Positions 8,239 through 16,866 are shown, numbered from the stretch's first letter. The stretch is DNA of 64,000 nucleotides from Vibrio penaeicida (GCF_002933855.1 NZ_BFAQ01000021.1:62001-126000), one strand, 5' to 3'. Made by a program: numbers and translations. Notes: generated by a model from the sequence alone, not told the origin.

Positions 8239-11235
8239 ATGCCTCTAATCACATCTTCTTTCAAAACGAGAGCAAGAACGATAGACCACCTTGGTCGAGA
8301 ACAAATCGCCGACTGTCCAACCGCAATATCTGAGCTCTGGAAGAACGCTTACGATGCAGATGCAGATGAAGTTGCTCTGCATATACTTGACGGTGAACAA
8401 TCAGTAGCAGCTATTGTTGACAATGGTTTTGGGATGAATTTAGCTGATTTCGAGGAAAAGTGGCTCACTGTAGGTACTGAATCCAAGATTGAATCAGAAG
8501 ACGGCGAAGCTGAAAGCAAACGTAAGTACGATAGACAGAAGCAAGGGCAGAAGGGGATTGGTCGTTTATCATCCGCAGCTTTAGGTCATTTATTGTTACT
8601 CGTCAGTAAGAAAGAGCACCATCCTTATGTTGCAAGCCTTATCGACTGGCGTATTTTTGAAAACCCCTACGTCATGCTACACGACATAGCTATTCCTGCA
8701 GTAGAGGTAGATAGCCTAGAAGAACTTCATTCAGAGCTTCCATCTCTTTACGAAGGTCTGATGAAAAATGTAATTCCTTCGGAAGAAGACCATTCTGAAG
8801 CAGCTCTTCGTTTGAGAGGTGCTTGGGATATGTTTTCTGGGTTCGAACAAAAAGAATACCTTAAACAGAATCAAAATCTAGATGGTTTTAAATCTACTCT
8901 AGAGCAGATTGTTAATCAGTCGCAGTTAAAGGTCTTCACCGAGCGAGTTGTTAACACCTGGCAGGTTGCAAAGGGGACATGTGAAACGGGTACTGCTATG
9001 TTTATGGTTGGCATACCGGATGAACTGGAAGATCAGTTGGTCATGGATTCAATCAGTGAAGTCAACGATGCAACCGGTCGCGCAAAATTAAAATTACTGG
9101 AAACACTTTCTAATTTCACTGACCCCTTTGTTACTGAAGATGAAAAAAATAAAGACGATCCATTTTCTTGTATTGTAGTGGCATGGAATGGTCAACTACA
9201 GCGCGTGCTCGTTGGTGAGGAGCGCGAATTTGATATTAAAGATTTAGAAAAAATGGAACACTTGGTCGACGGACAAGTTGATGAGGAAGGATACTTTAAA
9301 GGTACAGTTAAAGTATTTGGTCAAGAGTTTGAAGAAGTTGTCATAAAACCTGTAAGGCAATATAAAACTCGTGTTGATTCTCGATTTGGCGCTTTTGATG
9401 TACGAATTGGGGGTTATGAGGGTAGGAAGCAAAGATCCTCGATGGCAGAGGTGCTCTGGGAACAAATTGATTCTATGTCAACACTCCATGGCGGTTTAAG
9501 GATTTATCGTGATGGTTTGCGAGTGATGCCATATGGTCGTGACGATAGTGACTTTTTTGAGATAGAGAGTCGTCGTACTAGAAACGCGGGTTGGTATTTT
9601 TGGTCTGCACGAAAGACGTATGGGCGTATTAGTATTTCAAGGTTAGGTAACCCTAACCTAAAAGATAAAGCTGGACGAGAAGGCTTGATGGACAATCGCG
9701 CAGCAATGCTATTCCGAGAAATTGTAATCAATATCCTTGTAGAAACAGCAGAGCGTTTCTTTGGTCGTAAGTCTAAAATTAGGGAAGAAGCTCAAGCGGA
9801 TATTGCTGCTGAAAGGGCAGAAGCAAAAGCCAAAGCTGATCGAAAAAAGTTGCTCAAAAATGAGCGTAATCGAGTTAAAAAACTAATAAATGACAACCAA
9901 CCAAGCCTATCTGCGTTCCTTATGGAGTTAGAAGAGGTACAAGCGGACTTGATTCATGGTGAAGACATCACTAATTTGCAGCAAGCCAAAGAACTCAAAA
10001 ACCTTTCTAATAGATACAATGAAAATTTGAAAGATTACTCTTTGAGTCCCATCCCTCCAAGCTTGGGTACCGTGAAAGATCAGTTTGATGAGTACCGTTC
10101 TCTTGAGTTACAAGCAAAAGAGATAGTGAAACGGCTGACGATGTCGGCTGATTCCGCAATCGAAAAACATACAACAAAAAGTGATACCGATGTTGCTCGT
10201 TCACAATTCAATACAAATCGTGGCTACATTACTTCAAAAGTGAAGAAAATGGCGGCAGAAGGTCGTGAACTGCTAAAAGCTGAGTTGGAGCGGTTTGAAC
10301 AATTGGTTGATAGCTGCAATAAGGCTTATGACGCAGCCCTAAGTGAGTTATTAAAGGATCTCGACCTTGGAGTTGTGTCCCCTGCGGATGCAATGAAAAA
10401 GATAGATCTCGAATACCAAAAGCAAGAAATTGCAAACGCTCAAGCTCTGAAGCCATACATATCTGCTCTAAGTAGCATTCGAAATGCAATTGACCTCGAA
10501 GGTTTAGCTATTGCGAGTTTGCGTGAGTCAAATAAGTGGCAGCAGGAAGCGACAAGACTAAACGGTTTAGCGCAGCTAGGTATTACCGTTGAAATTATTG
10601 GTCATGAAATTGAAGGCCTTGACCTTACAATGGCGAGGGGATTGAATGACCTCCGTAAAACAGATCTAACAAGTTCCCAAAACGAGTTGGTTGACTCAGT
10701 TAGCTTTGCTCATGAGAGCTTAAGTGATAAATGGCGCTTTTTGTCCCCTTTAAAGCTTTCGGGTAACCATACAAAAGCCGATGTGACTGGCACGAAAATA
10801 TTAGGCTATGTAAATAATTTTTATGGTGAAGTGCTAAAGCGTAAAAACATCACACTTAGTACTACGGACAGTTTTAACAAATTTAGTGTTTATGATTCAC
10901 CTGCTAGGTTGTACCCAGTGTTTATCAACTTAATCAACAACTCTCGCTATTGGTTAAATGTTAAGGATGAAGATCCAAAAGAAATCCTATTGGATTTCAA
11001 GGATGGGGAAGTCATTGTAGCTGATAATGGTCCTGGTGTTGATTTGGTCGATTTAGAAAGTTTGTTTACCCTTTTCTTCACCAAGAAACAGCGCGGTGGG
11101 CGTGGTGTAGGTCTTTATCTTTGTAAGTCTAATCTAGCGCTATCCGGTCATTCGATTCGTTACATTACAAATCCAGATGAAAAGTGTCTATCGGGAGCTA
11201 ATTTCGGTATCAAGGTTGGAGGGCTTCTGAAATGA
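8239..11235 (+). CDS. MORC/Hsp90-like ATPase fused to a histidine-kinase-like core
   Basis: A 998-aa soluble protein with two GHKL-type ATP sites. The N-terminal one has the N box SELWKNAYDADADE (31-44), G1 VDNGFGM (60-66), the TVGTESK loop (77-83) and G2 GQKGIGRLSSAALG (103-116), as in MORC, MutL and Hsp90 type proteins. A second domain follows to about 510, then a long charged helical, coiled-coil-like region (about 515-760). The C-terminus looks like a histidine kinase: an H-box-like helix with His789 (IIGHEIEG), an N box INLINNS (about 897-903), G1 ADNGPGV and G2 GRGVGLYLCKSN. It overlaps the receiver gene by ATGA. The parts suggest a sensor that changes shape on nucleic acid or phage signals and phosphorylates the receiver. 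That role is inference; the domains are read directly. Confidence 0.8.
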   Translation: MPLITSSFKTRARTIDHLGREQIADCPTAISELWKNAYDADADEVALHILDGEQSVAAIVDNGFGMNLADFEEKWLTVGTESKIESEDGEAESKRKYDRQKQGQKGIGRLSSAALGHLLLLVSKKEHHPYVASLIDWRIFENPYVMLHDIAIPAVEVDSLEELHSELPSLYEGLMKNVIPSEEDHSEAALRLRGAWDMFSGFEQKEYLKQNQNLDGFKSTLEQIVNQSQLKVFTERVVNTWQVAKGTCETGTAMFMVGIPDELEDQLVMDSISEVNDATGRAKLKLLETLSNFTDPFVTEDEKNKDDPFSCIVVAWNGQLQRVLVGEEREFDIKDLEKMEHLVDGQVDEEGYFKGTVKVFGQEFEEVVIKPVRQYKTRVDSRFGAFDVRIGGYEGRKQRSSMAEVLWEQIDSMSTLHGGLRIYRDGLRVMPYGRDDSDFFEIESRRTRNAGWYFWSARKTYGRISISRLGNPNLKDKAGREGLMDNRAAMLFREIVINILVETAERFFGRKSKIREEAQADIAAERAEAKAKADRKKLLKNERNRVKKLINDNQPSLSAFLMELEEVQADLIHGEDITNLQQAKELKNLSNRYNENLKDYSLSPIPPSLGTVKDQFDEYRSLELQAKEIVKRLTMSADSAIEKHTTKSDTDVARSQFNTNRGYITSKVKKMAAEGRELLKAELERFEQLVDSCNKAYDAALSELLKDLDLGVVSPADAMKKIDLEYQKQEIANAQALKPYISALSSIRNAIDLEGLAIASLRESNKWQQEATRLNGLAQLGITVEIIGHEIEGLDLTMARGLNDLRKTDLTSSQNELVDSVSFAHESLSDKWRFLSPLKLSGNHTKADVTGTKILGYVNNFYGEVLKRKNITLSTTDSFNKFSVYDSPARLYPVFINLINNSRYWLNVKDEDPKEILLDFKDGEVIVADNGPGVDLVDLESLFTLFFTKKQRGGRGVGLYLCKSNLALSGHSIRYITNPDEKCLSGANFGIKVGGLLK

Positions 11236-13025
11236 ATATGAACAATTTAATTAAAGAAGCTTACATCGATCCCATTCGCAGCGTCATGGTTGTAGACGAT
11301 GAATATCCTACACTGGCTAAGTTAATTAAAAACGAGGATGTTTCTGCAACGCAAGACAAAGATCGCTTGCTCGAAGTAATCGGCATGTGTAAGGAGCCTC
11401 ATAACAATTGGATGCTCGACGTGCACGATGGTCAGTTTTCAGGCACTGGAGACATTGACAACTTGCACCATAGTGACTTGTTAATTTTAGATTACCATTT
11501 AGAAGGTAATGGTGATTTTGGGCGAGGAGATACCGCTCTAAGTGTGCTTTCATCATTAGCGAAAAAAGATCATTTCAACCTAGTTGTAGTTCACACCAAA
11601 GGCTATGGTGATCAAGGGGGAGATGACGGATATAGAGCTGTTTTCAAAGATATTGTTTTTCATCTTCAGACGCCACGCTTGTTTAGGGAAGTTCCCGTTG
11701 GATTACTAAAAGGGAAAAAAATTGAGGATGCTATTGATGCATGGGACATAGAGCAATCAGGGATTCTAGATACTTTGACTGATAGTGTCACAGATATGGA
11801 TTATCTGAATTTGTATTCGTTGGGTACAGCTCCGGTAAAAATTGGACATGATGCTAGAGAGTTAAGAGAGCTGAAAATACTATACGATGCTCGTCCTATT
11901 GGGGAAGAAGATGAATTGGATAATTTGGAGTTCAAGTTCCTGCAGTGGTATGTCTTGTGGAAAAAAGGAGAACAGCTGAAGCAGCAGTTTGGCTCTACTG
12001 AGTTTTATGATTTGCAGTGGAGTGCCGATGAGTACATGTGGGTAAAGGCTGGCAACCTTTTTGTTTGTGTTGTTGGCAAGGCAGTGCCAACCTCAGAGTT
12101 ACCAGATAAGCTGCTAAGTGCTTTAGAACATTGGAGACCACATCCACATAGATTATTGTTAGCTAAACTTAGACACAAGCTCGATGAGCATGGCTTTACA
12201 TTGGCGAGCAGTGTGTTGAGTAAAGAACACACCCAAGCGGGTTGGTTGCGTGAACTCCTTAACGTACGTGAACAAGATTTAGAGCAGCAAGCTTGGTATA
12301 CAGCACAAAGTCACTTAGAAGAGATGTCTTGGCATTATAAGGATGACCTTAGTCAATACCTGACGCGTGTTGTAAAAAGTTTAATGTCGGAAGAAGAGGG
12401 CATAGAAGCTATTGAAGCAAGGTATGCTTCTACAACAGTATTGATGAATAGCTTTGAGATCTTTAAGTCTTCGAATGCTTTCAATAATGCACTTCCTTTG
12501 GAAGGTAAACACCTCACTACAGGTCATGTCCTTAAAAATAGTGCAACAGGGGGATATTTTCTGGTGGTTACGCCAGCTTGTGACCTTGTTCCTAGGCGAA
12601 ATGAAAAGCAGACGAGCATTGAAGCAGTTGTACAGCGGCTCTATCCAATTTCTGAGGCTCTACGTCAAGATGGAGATGAAGGAGCACTTGAAGAACATGT
12701 ATTGTTTGAGCGCTGCAGAGAGTTTGTTAATACGAAACAAATACTCTTTATACCAATAAATGGCAATATAGAAACATTTTCGACGGTTTCTAAACTATAT
12801 AAAAATGCAAACCCAAACTTGACGAGCTTAGCATTTGCCAACAATGGTCTATGGGATGATCGCTTCGGATTGAGAAGCTATAATTTGAACCTGTCGTTAA
12901 CGCCACCTCAAGTCAAAGTATGTGATTACAAAGTTGTCGGTCAATTAAGGTACGAATACGCACTGCATCACTCTAAGGTTTCTGGAGAGTATGCTTCACG
13001 TATTGGGTTAGATTACGTTAAATAG
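11232..13025 (+). CDS. Receiver-domain protein with large uncharacterised C-terminus
   Basis: A 597-aa protein. The first ~125 residues have receiver-domain marks: the acidic pair in VVDDEYP (Asp22, Asp23), a phosphoacceptor candidate Asp87 in LLILDYHLEG, and Thr122-Lys123 in VVVHTKG. An unusual ~35-residue insert separates the acidic pair from Asp87. The rest is mainly helical to about 420, then a beta-rich C-terminal region with a VTPACDL motif (about 448-454) that I cannot assign to an enzyme. No nuclease, helix-turn-helix or membrane motif is evident. Translation is coupled to the ATPase through the ATGA overlap, so it is the likely phosphotransfer partner and perhaps the effector. A terminator follows. 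Confidence 0.75.
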   Translation: MNMNNLIKEAYIDPIRSVMVVDDEYPTLAKLIKNEDVSATQDKDRLLEVIGMCKEPHNNWMLDVHDGQFSGTGDIDNLHHSDLLILDYHLEGNGDFGRGDTALSVLSSLAKKDHFNLVVVHTKGYGDQGGDDGYRAVFKDIVFHLQTPRLFREVPVGLLKGKKIEDAIDAWDIEQSGILDTLTDSVTDMDYLNLYSLGTAPVKIGHDARELRELKILYDARPIGEEDELDNLEFKFLQWYVLWKKGEQLKQQFGSTEFYDLQWSADEYMWVKAGNLFVCVVGKAVPTSELPDKLLSALEHWRPHPHRLLLAKLRHKLDEHGFTLASSVLSKEHTQAGWLRELLNVREQDLEQQAWYTAQSHLEEMSWHYKDDLSQYLTRVVKSLMSEEEGIEAIEARYASTTVLMNSFEIFKSSNAFNNALPLEGKHLTTGHVLKNSATGGYFLVVTPACDLVPRRNEKQTSIEAVVQRLYPISEALRQDGDEGALEEHVLFERCREFVNTKQILFIPINGNIETFSTVSKLYKNANPNLTSLAFANNGLWDDRFGLRSYNLNLSLTPPQVKVCDYKVVGQLRYEYALHHSKVSGEYASRIGLDYVK

Positions 13026-13031
13026 TTATTG

Positions 13032-13058
13032 AAGCGGCTATAAGCCGCTTTCTTTTTT
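13032..13058 (+). terminator. Intrinsic terminator after the receiver gene
   Basis: Stem AAGCGGC / GCCGCTT with loop TATAA and tail TCTTTTTTC, just after the receiver stop codon. Confidence 0.85.
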
Positions 13059-13208
13059 CATAATGCTTAAAATTGACCCTGTAGTTTTTTTTCTCGGTTT
13101 TTCACCCAAATGCAGCATCCTGTGATCGTTGAGGAAGACTTTGGCAAAGTTCTCCACGCTATCAGTAACATCACCTAAGCGTGAGTTCCTAAAAAGGTCT
13201 ATTTTCAT
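13038..13208 (-). CDS. Possible 56-aa small protein, convergent with the receiver gene
   Basis: An ORF of 56 codons beginning MKIDLFRNSRLGDVTDSVE and ending KKESGL. AAGGGG lies 5 bases before its ATG, a good ribosome-binding site, and the sequence is charged and protein-like. Its last codons run through the receiver terminator hairpin. It may be a real small gene or the remnant of a longer one; no family was recognised. Confidence 0.35.
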   Translation of the reverse strand: MKIDLFRNSRLGDVTDSVENFAKVFLNDHRMLHLGEKPRKKTTGSILSIMKKESGL

Positions 13209-13384
13209 TATCCCCTTGGCTTTTCTGCGTTAGGATATTTGATGGCAAACTATGGGATGTTGATAGCTTTTTGAAGATTAGGAAATCGACATTGCATTTG
13301 CCCGTACCAAGATTTAGTTGTTTTATTAAGAGTATATTTTTTATGAAACAGGATTTATCTGGTTATGGTTGTTTCAACAGTTAA

Positions 13385-13414
13385 AAATGAAAGAGCCGCT
13401 CTTAAAAGGAGCGG
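13385..13414 (+). repeat. Right 30-bp direct repeat of the insertion (att-like)
   Basis: Exact copy of 6769-6798. Its hairpin (CCGCTC / GAGCGG) is followed by CTTTTTTATGG, so it is itself a terminator and may have been the original end of guaC. Confidence 0.85.
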
Positions 13415-13593
13415 CTTTTTTATGGTTAGTATATGAATTTTATTAGTGTCGCCTTATGTAAGCTGTGCTTACCCAAACAAATTGTGCTCGCTCTCATAGA
13501 ACTGGGAAACTTTTCTTTTTATCAAAGAGTTAAATGATAAAAGAACTACTAAGAAAATTTTGGCTTAGGTATTAAACCCACCGGAGGAATAGA

Positions 13594-14181
13594 GTGGTAG
13601 ACGTAATTAATAAGAATCTGTTTTTGGTTAAGGAACACGTTGGCATGTTTAAGGCTGCCAATAACTTCGATATATATGACCCAGAATCAGGCGACGTTAT
13701 CATGGAGTGTCGAGAACCCACCTTAGGGTTCTTTACTAAACTATTGCGCTTTACAGACTATAAGCGAATGACACCGTTTGATATTCAAATAAAAACGCCA
13801 GATGGGCAGCGAGTAGTCCGTATCCAAAGGGGGATTTCACTGTTTTTATCGAAAGTGACAGTGACTGACCACAATAATGAGCTGATCGGTGAGTTTGAGC
13901 AGAAGCTGTTTTCCATAGGTGGGAAATTTGCACTGCTTGATAAACGTGGTGAAGAGATGTGTCAGCTAGAAGGTAAGTGGACTGGTTGGGACTTCTATTT
14001 CAAAAACAATGAGAAAGAGCTTGCTCACGTTTCCAAGAAGTGGGCTGGGATCGGGAAAGAAATGTTCACCAGCGCTGATAACTATGTATTGGAAATTGCC
14101 AGCGATGTACCTGAAAATGATGATGTAAGAAAGCTGATTCTGGCGGCTGTTATGTGTATTGATATGGTATTAAAAGAATAG
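13594..14181 (+). CDS. LURP-one/phospholipid-scramblase-related (LOR fold) protein
   Basis: A 195-aa protein with the repeated beta-strand pattern of the scramblase/LURP-one-related fold: NLFLVKEHVGMFKAANNFDIYDP, then strands such as GFFTKLLRF, PFDIQIKTPDGQRVVRIQRG, and a C-terminal hydrophobic helix KLILAAVMCIDMVL. Bacterial members are poorly characterised and often misnamed. The GTG start is supported by GGAGG eight bases upstream. It is probably the gene that followed guaC before the insertion. No enzymatic motif was seen. Confidence 0.65.
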   Translation: MVDVINKNLFLVKEHVGMFKAANNFDIYDPESGDVIMECREPTLGFFTKLLRFTDYKRMTPFDIQIKTPDGQRVVRIQRGISLFLSKVTVTDHNNELIGEFEQKLFSIGGKFALLDKRGEEMCQLEGKWTGWDFYFKNNEKELAHVSKKWAGIGKEMFTSADNYVLEIASDVPENDDVRKLILAAVMCIDMVLKE

Positions 14182-14201
14182 AACAAGAATGCTAAACGAA
14201 A

Positions 14202-14233
14202 AACGCAGCACCGAACCGGTGCTGCGTTTTTTA
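14202..14233. terminator. Bidirectional terminator between convergent genes
   Basis: Twelve-base stem AACGCAGCACCG / CGGTGCTGCGTT with a two-base loop, A residues on one side and T residues on the other. It serves the LOR-domain gene and the convergent 151-aa gene. Confidence 0.85.
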
Positions 14234-14258
14234 AAAAATTGTGCACTAGCTTTAGTGG

Positions 14259-14714
14259 CTACTTGTACATGCCTTCCACTTCTTTAAAAAGGTTGGTGAT
14301 TTCACGTGTTCTTGTGATACCACGTTTTTCTAAGATCCAATCTTGAACGCCTTTATACGCTTCCCTAAAGGTGCGATTTTTCAGCTGCCAATCGGTCGAA
14401 ACTTGTTTGCCATCGACAGAAACTTGGGCTCGGAGTACTTCTACGACACTCCCGTTACTTGTTCGTCTAAGGCGCTTACTTAACCCTTTAACAGAGCCAT
14501 CAGCATGGAATATCTGATTTACGTCGAGCGTTAAACGAATTTCTCGTACTTTTCTTTTTTCAGAGAGTTGATCTTGGAATTCACGAGCTGATTTTTCGGC
14601 TTTTTTAGGTGTCCCAAATTTAGAAAAAGGGAAGTATTTCTGAACATTGAGTACTTTATCTTGTACACGATAGCCTTTTGGCGATGTTTTGGTAGGGTAA
14701 AGCATTACTGTCAT
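14259..14714 (-). CDS. Hypothetical protein with AP2/integrase-arm-like N-terminus
   Basis: A 151-aa basic protein. Residues about 15-55 (KVLNVQKYFPFSKFG then a KKAEKSAREFQDQL helix) look like the three-strand-plus-helix DNA-binding arm found in AP2 domains and phage integrases. There is no catalytic integrase domain. The remaining residues are polar with a C-terminal helix (ITRTREITNLFKEVEGMYK). The ATG at 14714 has GAGA upstream. It may bind DNA; the resemblance is by eye only. Confidence 0.5.
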   Translation of the reverse strand: MTVMLYPTKTSPKGYRVQDKVLNVQKYFPFSKFGTPKKAEKSAREFQDQLSEKRKVREIRLTLDVNQIFHADGSVKGLSKRLRRTSNGSVVEVLRAQVSVDGKQVSTDWQLKNRTFREAYKGVQDWILEKRGITRTREITNLFKEVEGMYK

Positions 14715-14965
14715 TACTTGAGTCTCTTTCTAGACGCTTTCTTTATTTTGAGCTGCCAGAATAAGTTGCAGGCACTAAGACTAAGCGTTGTGTTGCGTGT
14801 TCACTAGGCTACATATGCCGGTAATTCATTTGACCGTACGCGCAGCATGTCATTCAGTTAATTGTACACCAAAAAAAATAGACTAATGTTAATGTTCTAA
14901 CAAAAAACAAGTTAAGTGTTTTATAACAAGATGTTAAGTTAGGATCTCGGGCATGGGAGAACGCT

Positions 14966-15412
14966 TTGGATATAAAAACAATCGAAGAAACTGATATAAA
15001 AGCAGCCGTTGAGCTTGTTGAGAAGGTCGCGAGTTCAGATATCTTACCTCATTTCAGCGAAAAAGGAAGATTGACCTTTATATCAAAAGTGCTTCCAGAC
15101 TTAAAGACAGCCTTTGATAGAAGCAAGTTTCACAGTGTTAAAGCCGTTGATAATGGCAAGCTGATTGGTTTTGGCGCGCTCCGAGAGGGTTCATACATTA
15201 CACACCTATTTGTTGATAAAGAACTGCAGAGAAGTGGTGTGGGCAAAAAGTTATTACAGCACCTCTTAGCTCACTCAAAAAAGGACTGCGTAAGGTTAAA
15301 AGCATCAGTTAATGCTGTTTCTTTTTATGAATCGCAAGGGTTTGAAGCTACAGATTCTGAATCTGAAGTTAGTGGTATCCGATTTGTTCCTATGTGTTAC
15401 TTTAATGAGTAA
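14966..15412 (+). CDS. GNAT-family N-acetyltransferase
   Basis: A 148-aa protein of the Gcn5-related acetyltransferase fold. It shows the beta4 strand ITHLFVDKELQRSGVGKKLLQHLL, which includes the acetyl-CoA pyrophosphate loop (Q-R-S-G-V-G-K), and the C-terminal SFYESQGFEATDS motif. The start is TTG, preceded by GGGAGA. The substrate is not known; it lies alone between the hypothetical gene and a HAD hydrolase. Confidence 0.85.
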   Translation: MDIKTIEETDIKAAVELVEKVASSDILPHFSEKGRLTFISKVLPDLKTAFDRSKFHSVKAVDNGKLIGFGALREGSYITHLFVDKELQRSGVGKKLLQHLLAHSKKDCVRLKASVNAVSFYESQGFEATDSESEVSGIRFVPMCYFNE

Positions 15413-15564
15413 AAGTTAACGGAAGGCTTGGGTATATTTATATATTGAATTATTCACGCTGTTTAAGTTCTATGGCATTTTAGTTTTCAATGATTAGATT
15501 AGGTCAAAAGACCTTAGGCTTTTGTCGCTAAGGCAAAATCGTAGACAAGTATTTTGGAGTCGTT

Positions 15565-16362
15565 TTGTTAGAAAAGATAAAGTTTATCGCCACTGATATG
15601 GATGGCACGTTGCTCGATAGTTCAAAAAATCTTCCCTTAGAATTCTATGATGTTTTTCATGCATTACGCGAAAAAGATGTTATTTTTGCAGCCGCTTCAG
15701 GTAGGCAATATTACAGCTTGCTGAGTATGTTTGAATCTATAGCTGATGACATGCTTTTCATCGCAGAAAATGGTGCGATCGTTATGCATCAGGGTAACGA
15801 GTTGTATAGCGCTGTTATTCCTAAGGAAGAAGTGCATGACATTGTTGTCACTGTTCGAGGTATTGAAAATTCAGACATCGTTTTATGTGGAAAAGATTCG
15901 GCGTACATTGAAACAAACGATCCGAGTAAGTTTGAGGAAATTCAAAACTATTATCATCGGGTAAAAAACGTTGAGGACTTACTCAAAGTCGATGATGAAT
16001 TTATCAAAATAGCCATTCTGAATTATGAAGGCACTGAAGAGCACGTATACCCAGTAGTATCTGAAAAATTCGGAGAATCTCACCAAGTGGTAGTAAGCGC
16101 TAAAATTTGGCTCGATTTTATGCATAAAGACGCGTCAAAAGGCACAGCGATAAGGCATCTACAAAAAATGTTCGATTTTAATTTCGAGCAGAGCATGAGC
16201 TTTGGCGATTACTTCAACGATGTCGAAATGCTGAAAGAGACGTATCACAGCTACGCCATGGAAAACGCCCACCCTGAAATAAAAGCGCTAGCTCGCTTTG
16301 AAGCGCCTCATCAAGATGAACAAGGCGTTTTAACGGTAATCAAAGAGAAGGTGCTTGCCTAG
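15565..16362 (+). CDS. Cof-type HAD-IIB phosphatase
   Basis: A 265-aa soluble phosphohydrolase, probably acting on small sugar phosphates or nucleotides. HAD motif I is DMDGTLLDS near residue 11 with the nucleophile Asp, motif II is in AAASGRQY, motif III is Lys in DASKGTAI, and motif IV is GDYFNDVEML. The cap is the IIB type between motifs II and III. The TTG start has GGAG upstream. Similar to YbjI/YidA/SupH proteins of enterobacteria; the exact substrate cannot be told. Confidence 0.88.
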   Translation: MLEKIKFIATDMDGTLLDSSKNLPLEFYDVFHALREKDVIFAAASGRQYYSLLSMFESIADDMLFIAENGAIVMHQGNELYSAVIPKEEVHDIVVTVRGIENSDIVLCGKDSAYIETNDPSKFEEIQNYYHRVKNVEDLLKVDDEFIKIAILNYEGTEEHVYPVVSEKFGESHQVVVSAKIWLDFMHKDASKGTAIRHLQKMFDFNFEQSMSFGDYFNDVEMLKETYHSYAMENAHPEIKALARFEAPHQDEQGVLTVIKEKVLA

Positions 16363-16383
16363 AAAAGAGGTGAAAGAGTGCGG

Positions 16384-16842
16384 CTAGCTTAGATCTCGAT
16401 GCTCATCTAGCCAATCTTTTAACTTATTGGAATGCTGTAACATTTGCAGCATTTCGTCATTATCCCAATTCTTAAAGCAAGCATCAATTGTGGGCATAAA
16501 ACTCATGAAAGCGAGCTGAACCTTATCCAATCCAGCATTATTTATTTTGATCCATTTCTTTCTTCCATCTGCTTCGTCTTTTCTTATTTCGATTAACCCT
16601 TCTTGTGCGAGTTTGTTGATCACCTTAGTAATACCAGGCTGGTTCATTTGCATGACCTGAGCTAATTGGCTGATGGTCTGTTCGCGCTCTGGCTGGTGTG
16701 AGAAGTGATTCAGCAAATTGAATTGTGACTGGTTAATTCCAATAGGTGCCAGTGCTTTGTTTAGCCAAGAGTCAGTGAGTTGATTAATTATTCCCAATGT
16801 AATCATTATCTTAATGGATGCTTGTTGTTTTTCTATCGACAT
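16384..16842 (-). CDS. MarR-family transcriptional regulator
   Basis: A 152-aa winged-helix repressor type protein. The helix-turn-helix lies around EQTISQLAQVMQMNQPGITKVINKL, followed by the wing with the D-x-R pattern DEADGRKKWIKI. The ATG at 16842 is chosen, because AAGAGG lies 11 bases upstream, while the in-frame TTG nine bases earlier is too close to it. It is divergent from a nitroreductase-like gene, and two matching palindromes lie in the shared promoter region, so it most likely represses both genes until a phenolic or redox ligand binds. Confidence 0.88.
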   Translation of the reverse strand: MSIEKQQASIKIMITLGIINQLTDSWLNKALAPIGINQSQFNLLNHFSHQPEREQTISQLAQVMQMNQPGITKVINKLAQEGLIEIRKDEADGRKKWIKINNAGLDKVQLAFMSFMPTIDACFKNWDNDEMLQMLQHSNKLKDWLDEHRDLS

Positions 16843-16866
16843 TATGAACAAAACCTCTTGATATAT

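Larger units (their letters stand above)
6799..13414. mobile_element. Putative 6.6-kb genomic island in the guaC terminator
   Basis: Bounded by exact 30-bp direct repeats, the arrangement left by site-specific integration or by recombination between terminator copies. The cargo is a cytosine methyltransferase, a two-ended ATPase and a receiver protein, plus a possible 56-aa ORF. No integrase, transposase or terminal inverted repeat was seen, so it is either a remnant or moved by an enzyme supplied elsewhere. Which copy of the repeat belongs to the element is not decidable here. Confidence 0.6.
13026..13593. other. Right end of the insertion and leader of the next gene
   Basis: Holds the receiver terminator, the possible 56-aa minus-strand ORF, about 170 bp with nothing recognisable, the right 30-bp repeat with its hairpin, and AT-rich DNA leading to the LOR-domain gene. 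No recombinase gene or fragment was recognised in it. Confidence 0.5.

Noticed and set aside
6840..13384. Transposon explanation for the island
   Set aside because: No transposase and no terminal inverted repeats; a 30-bp direct repeat is far longer than usual target duplications.
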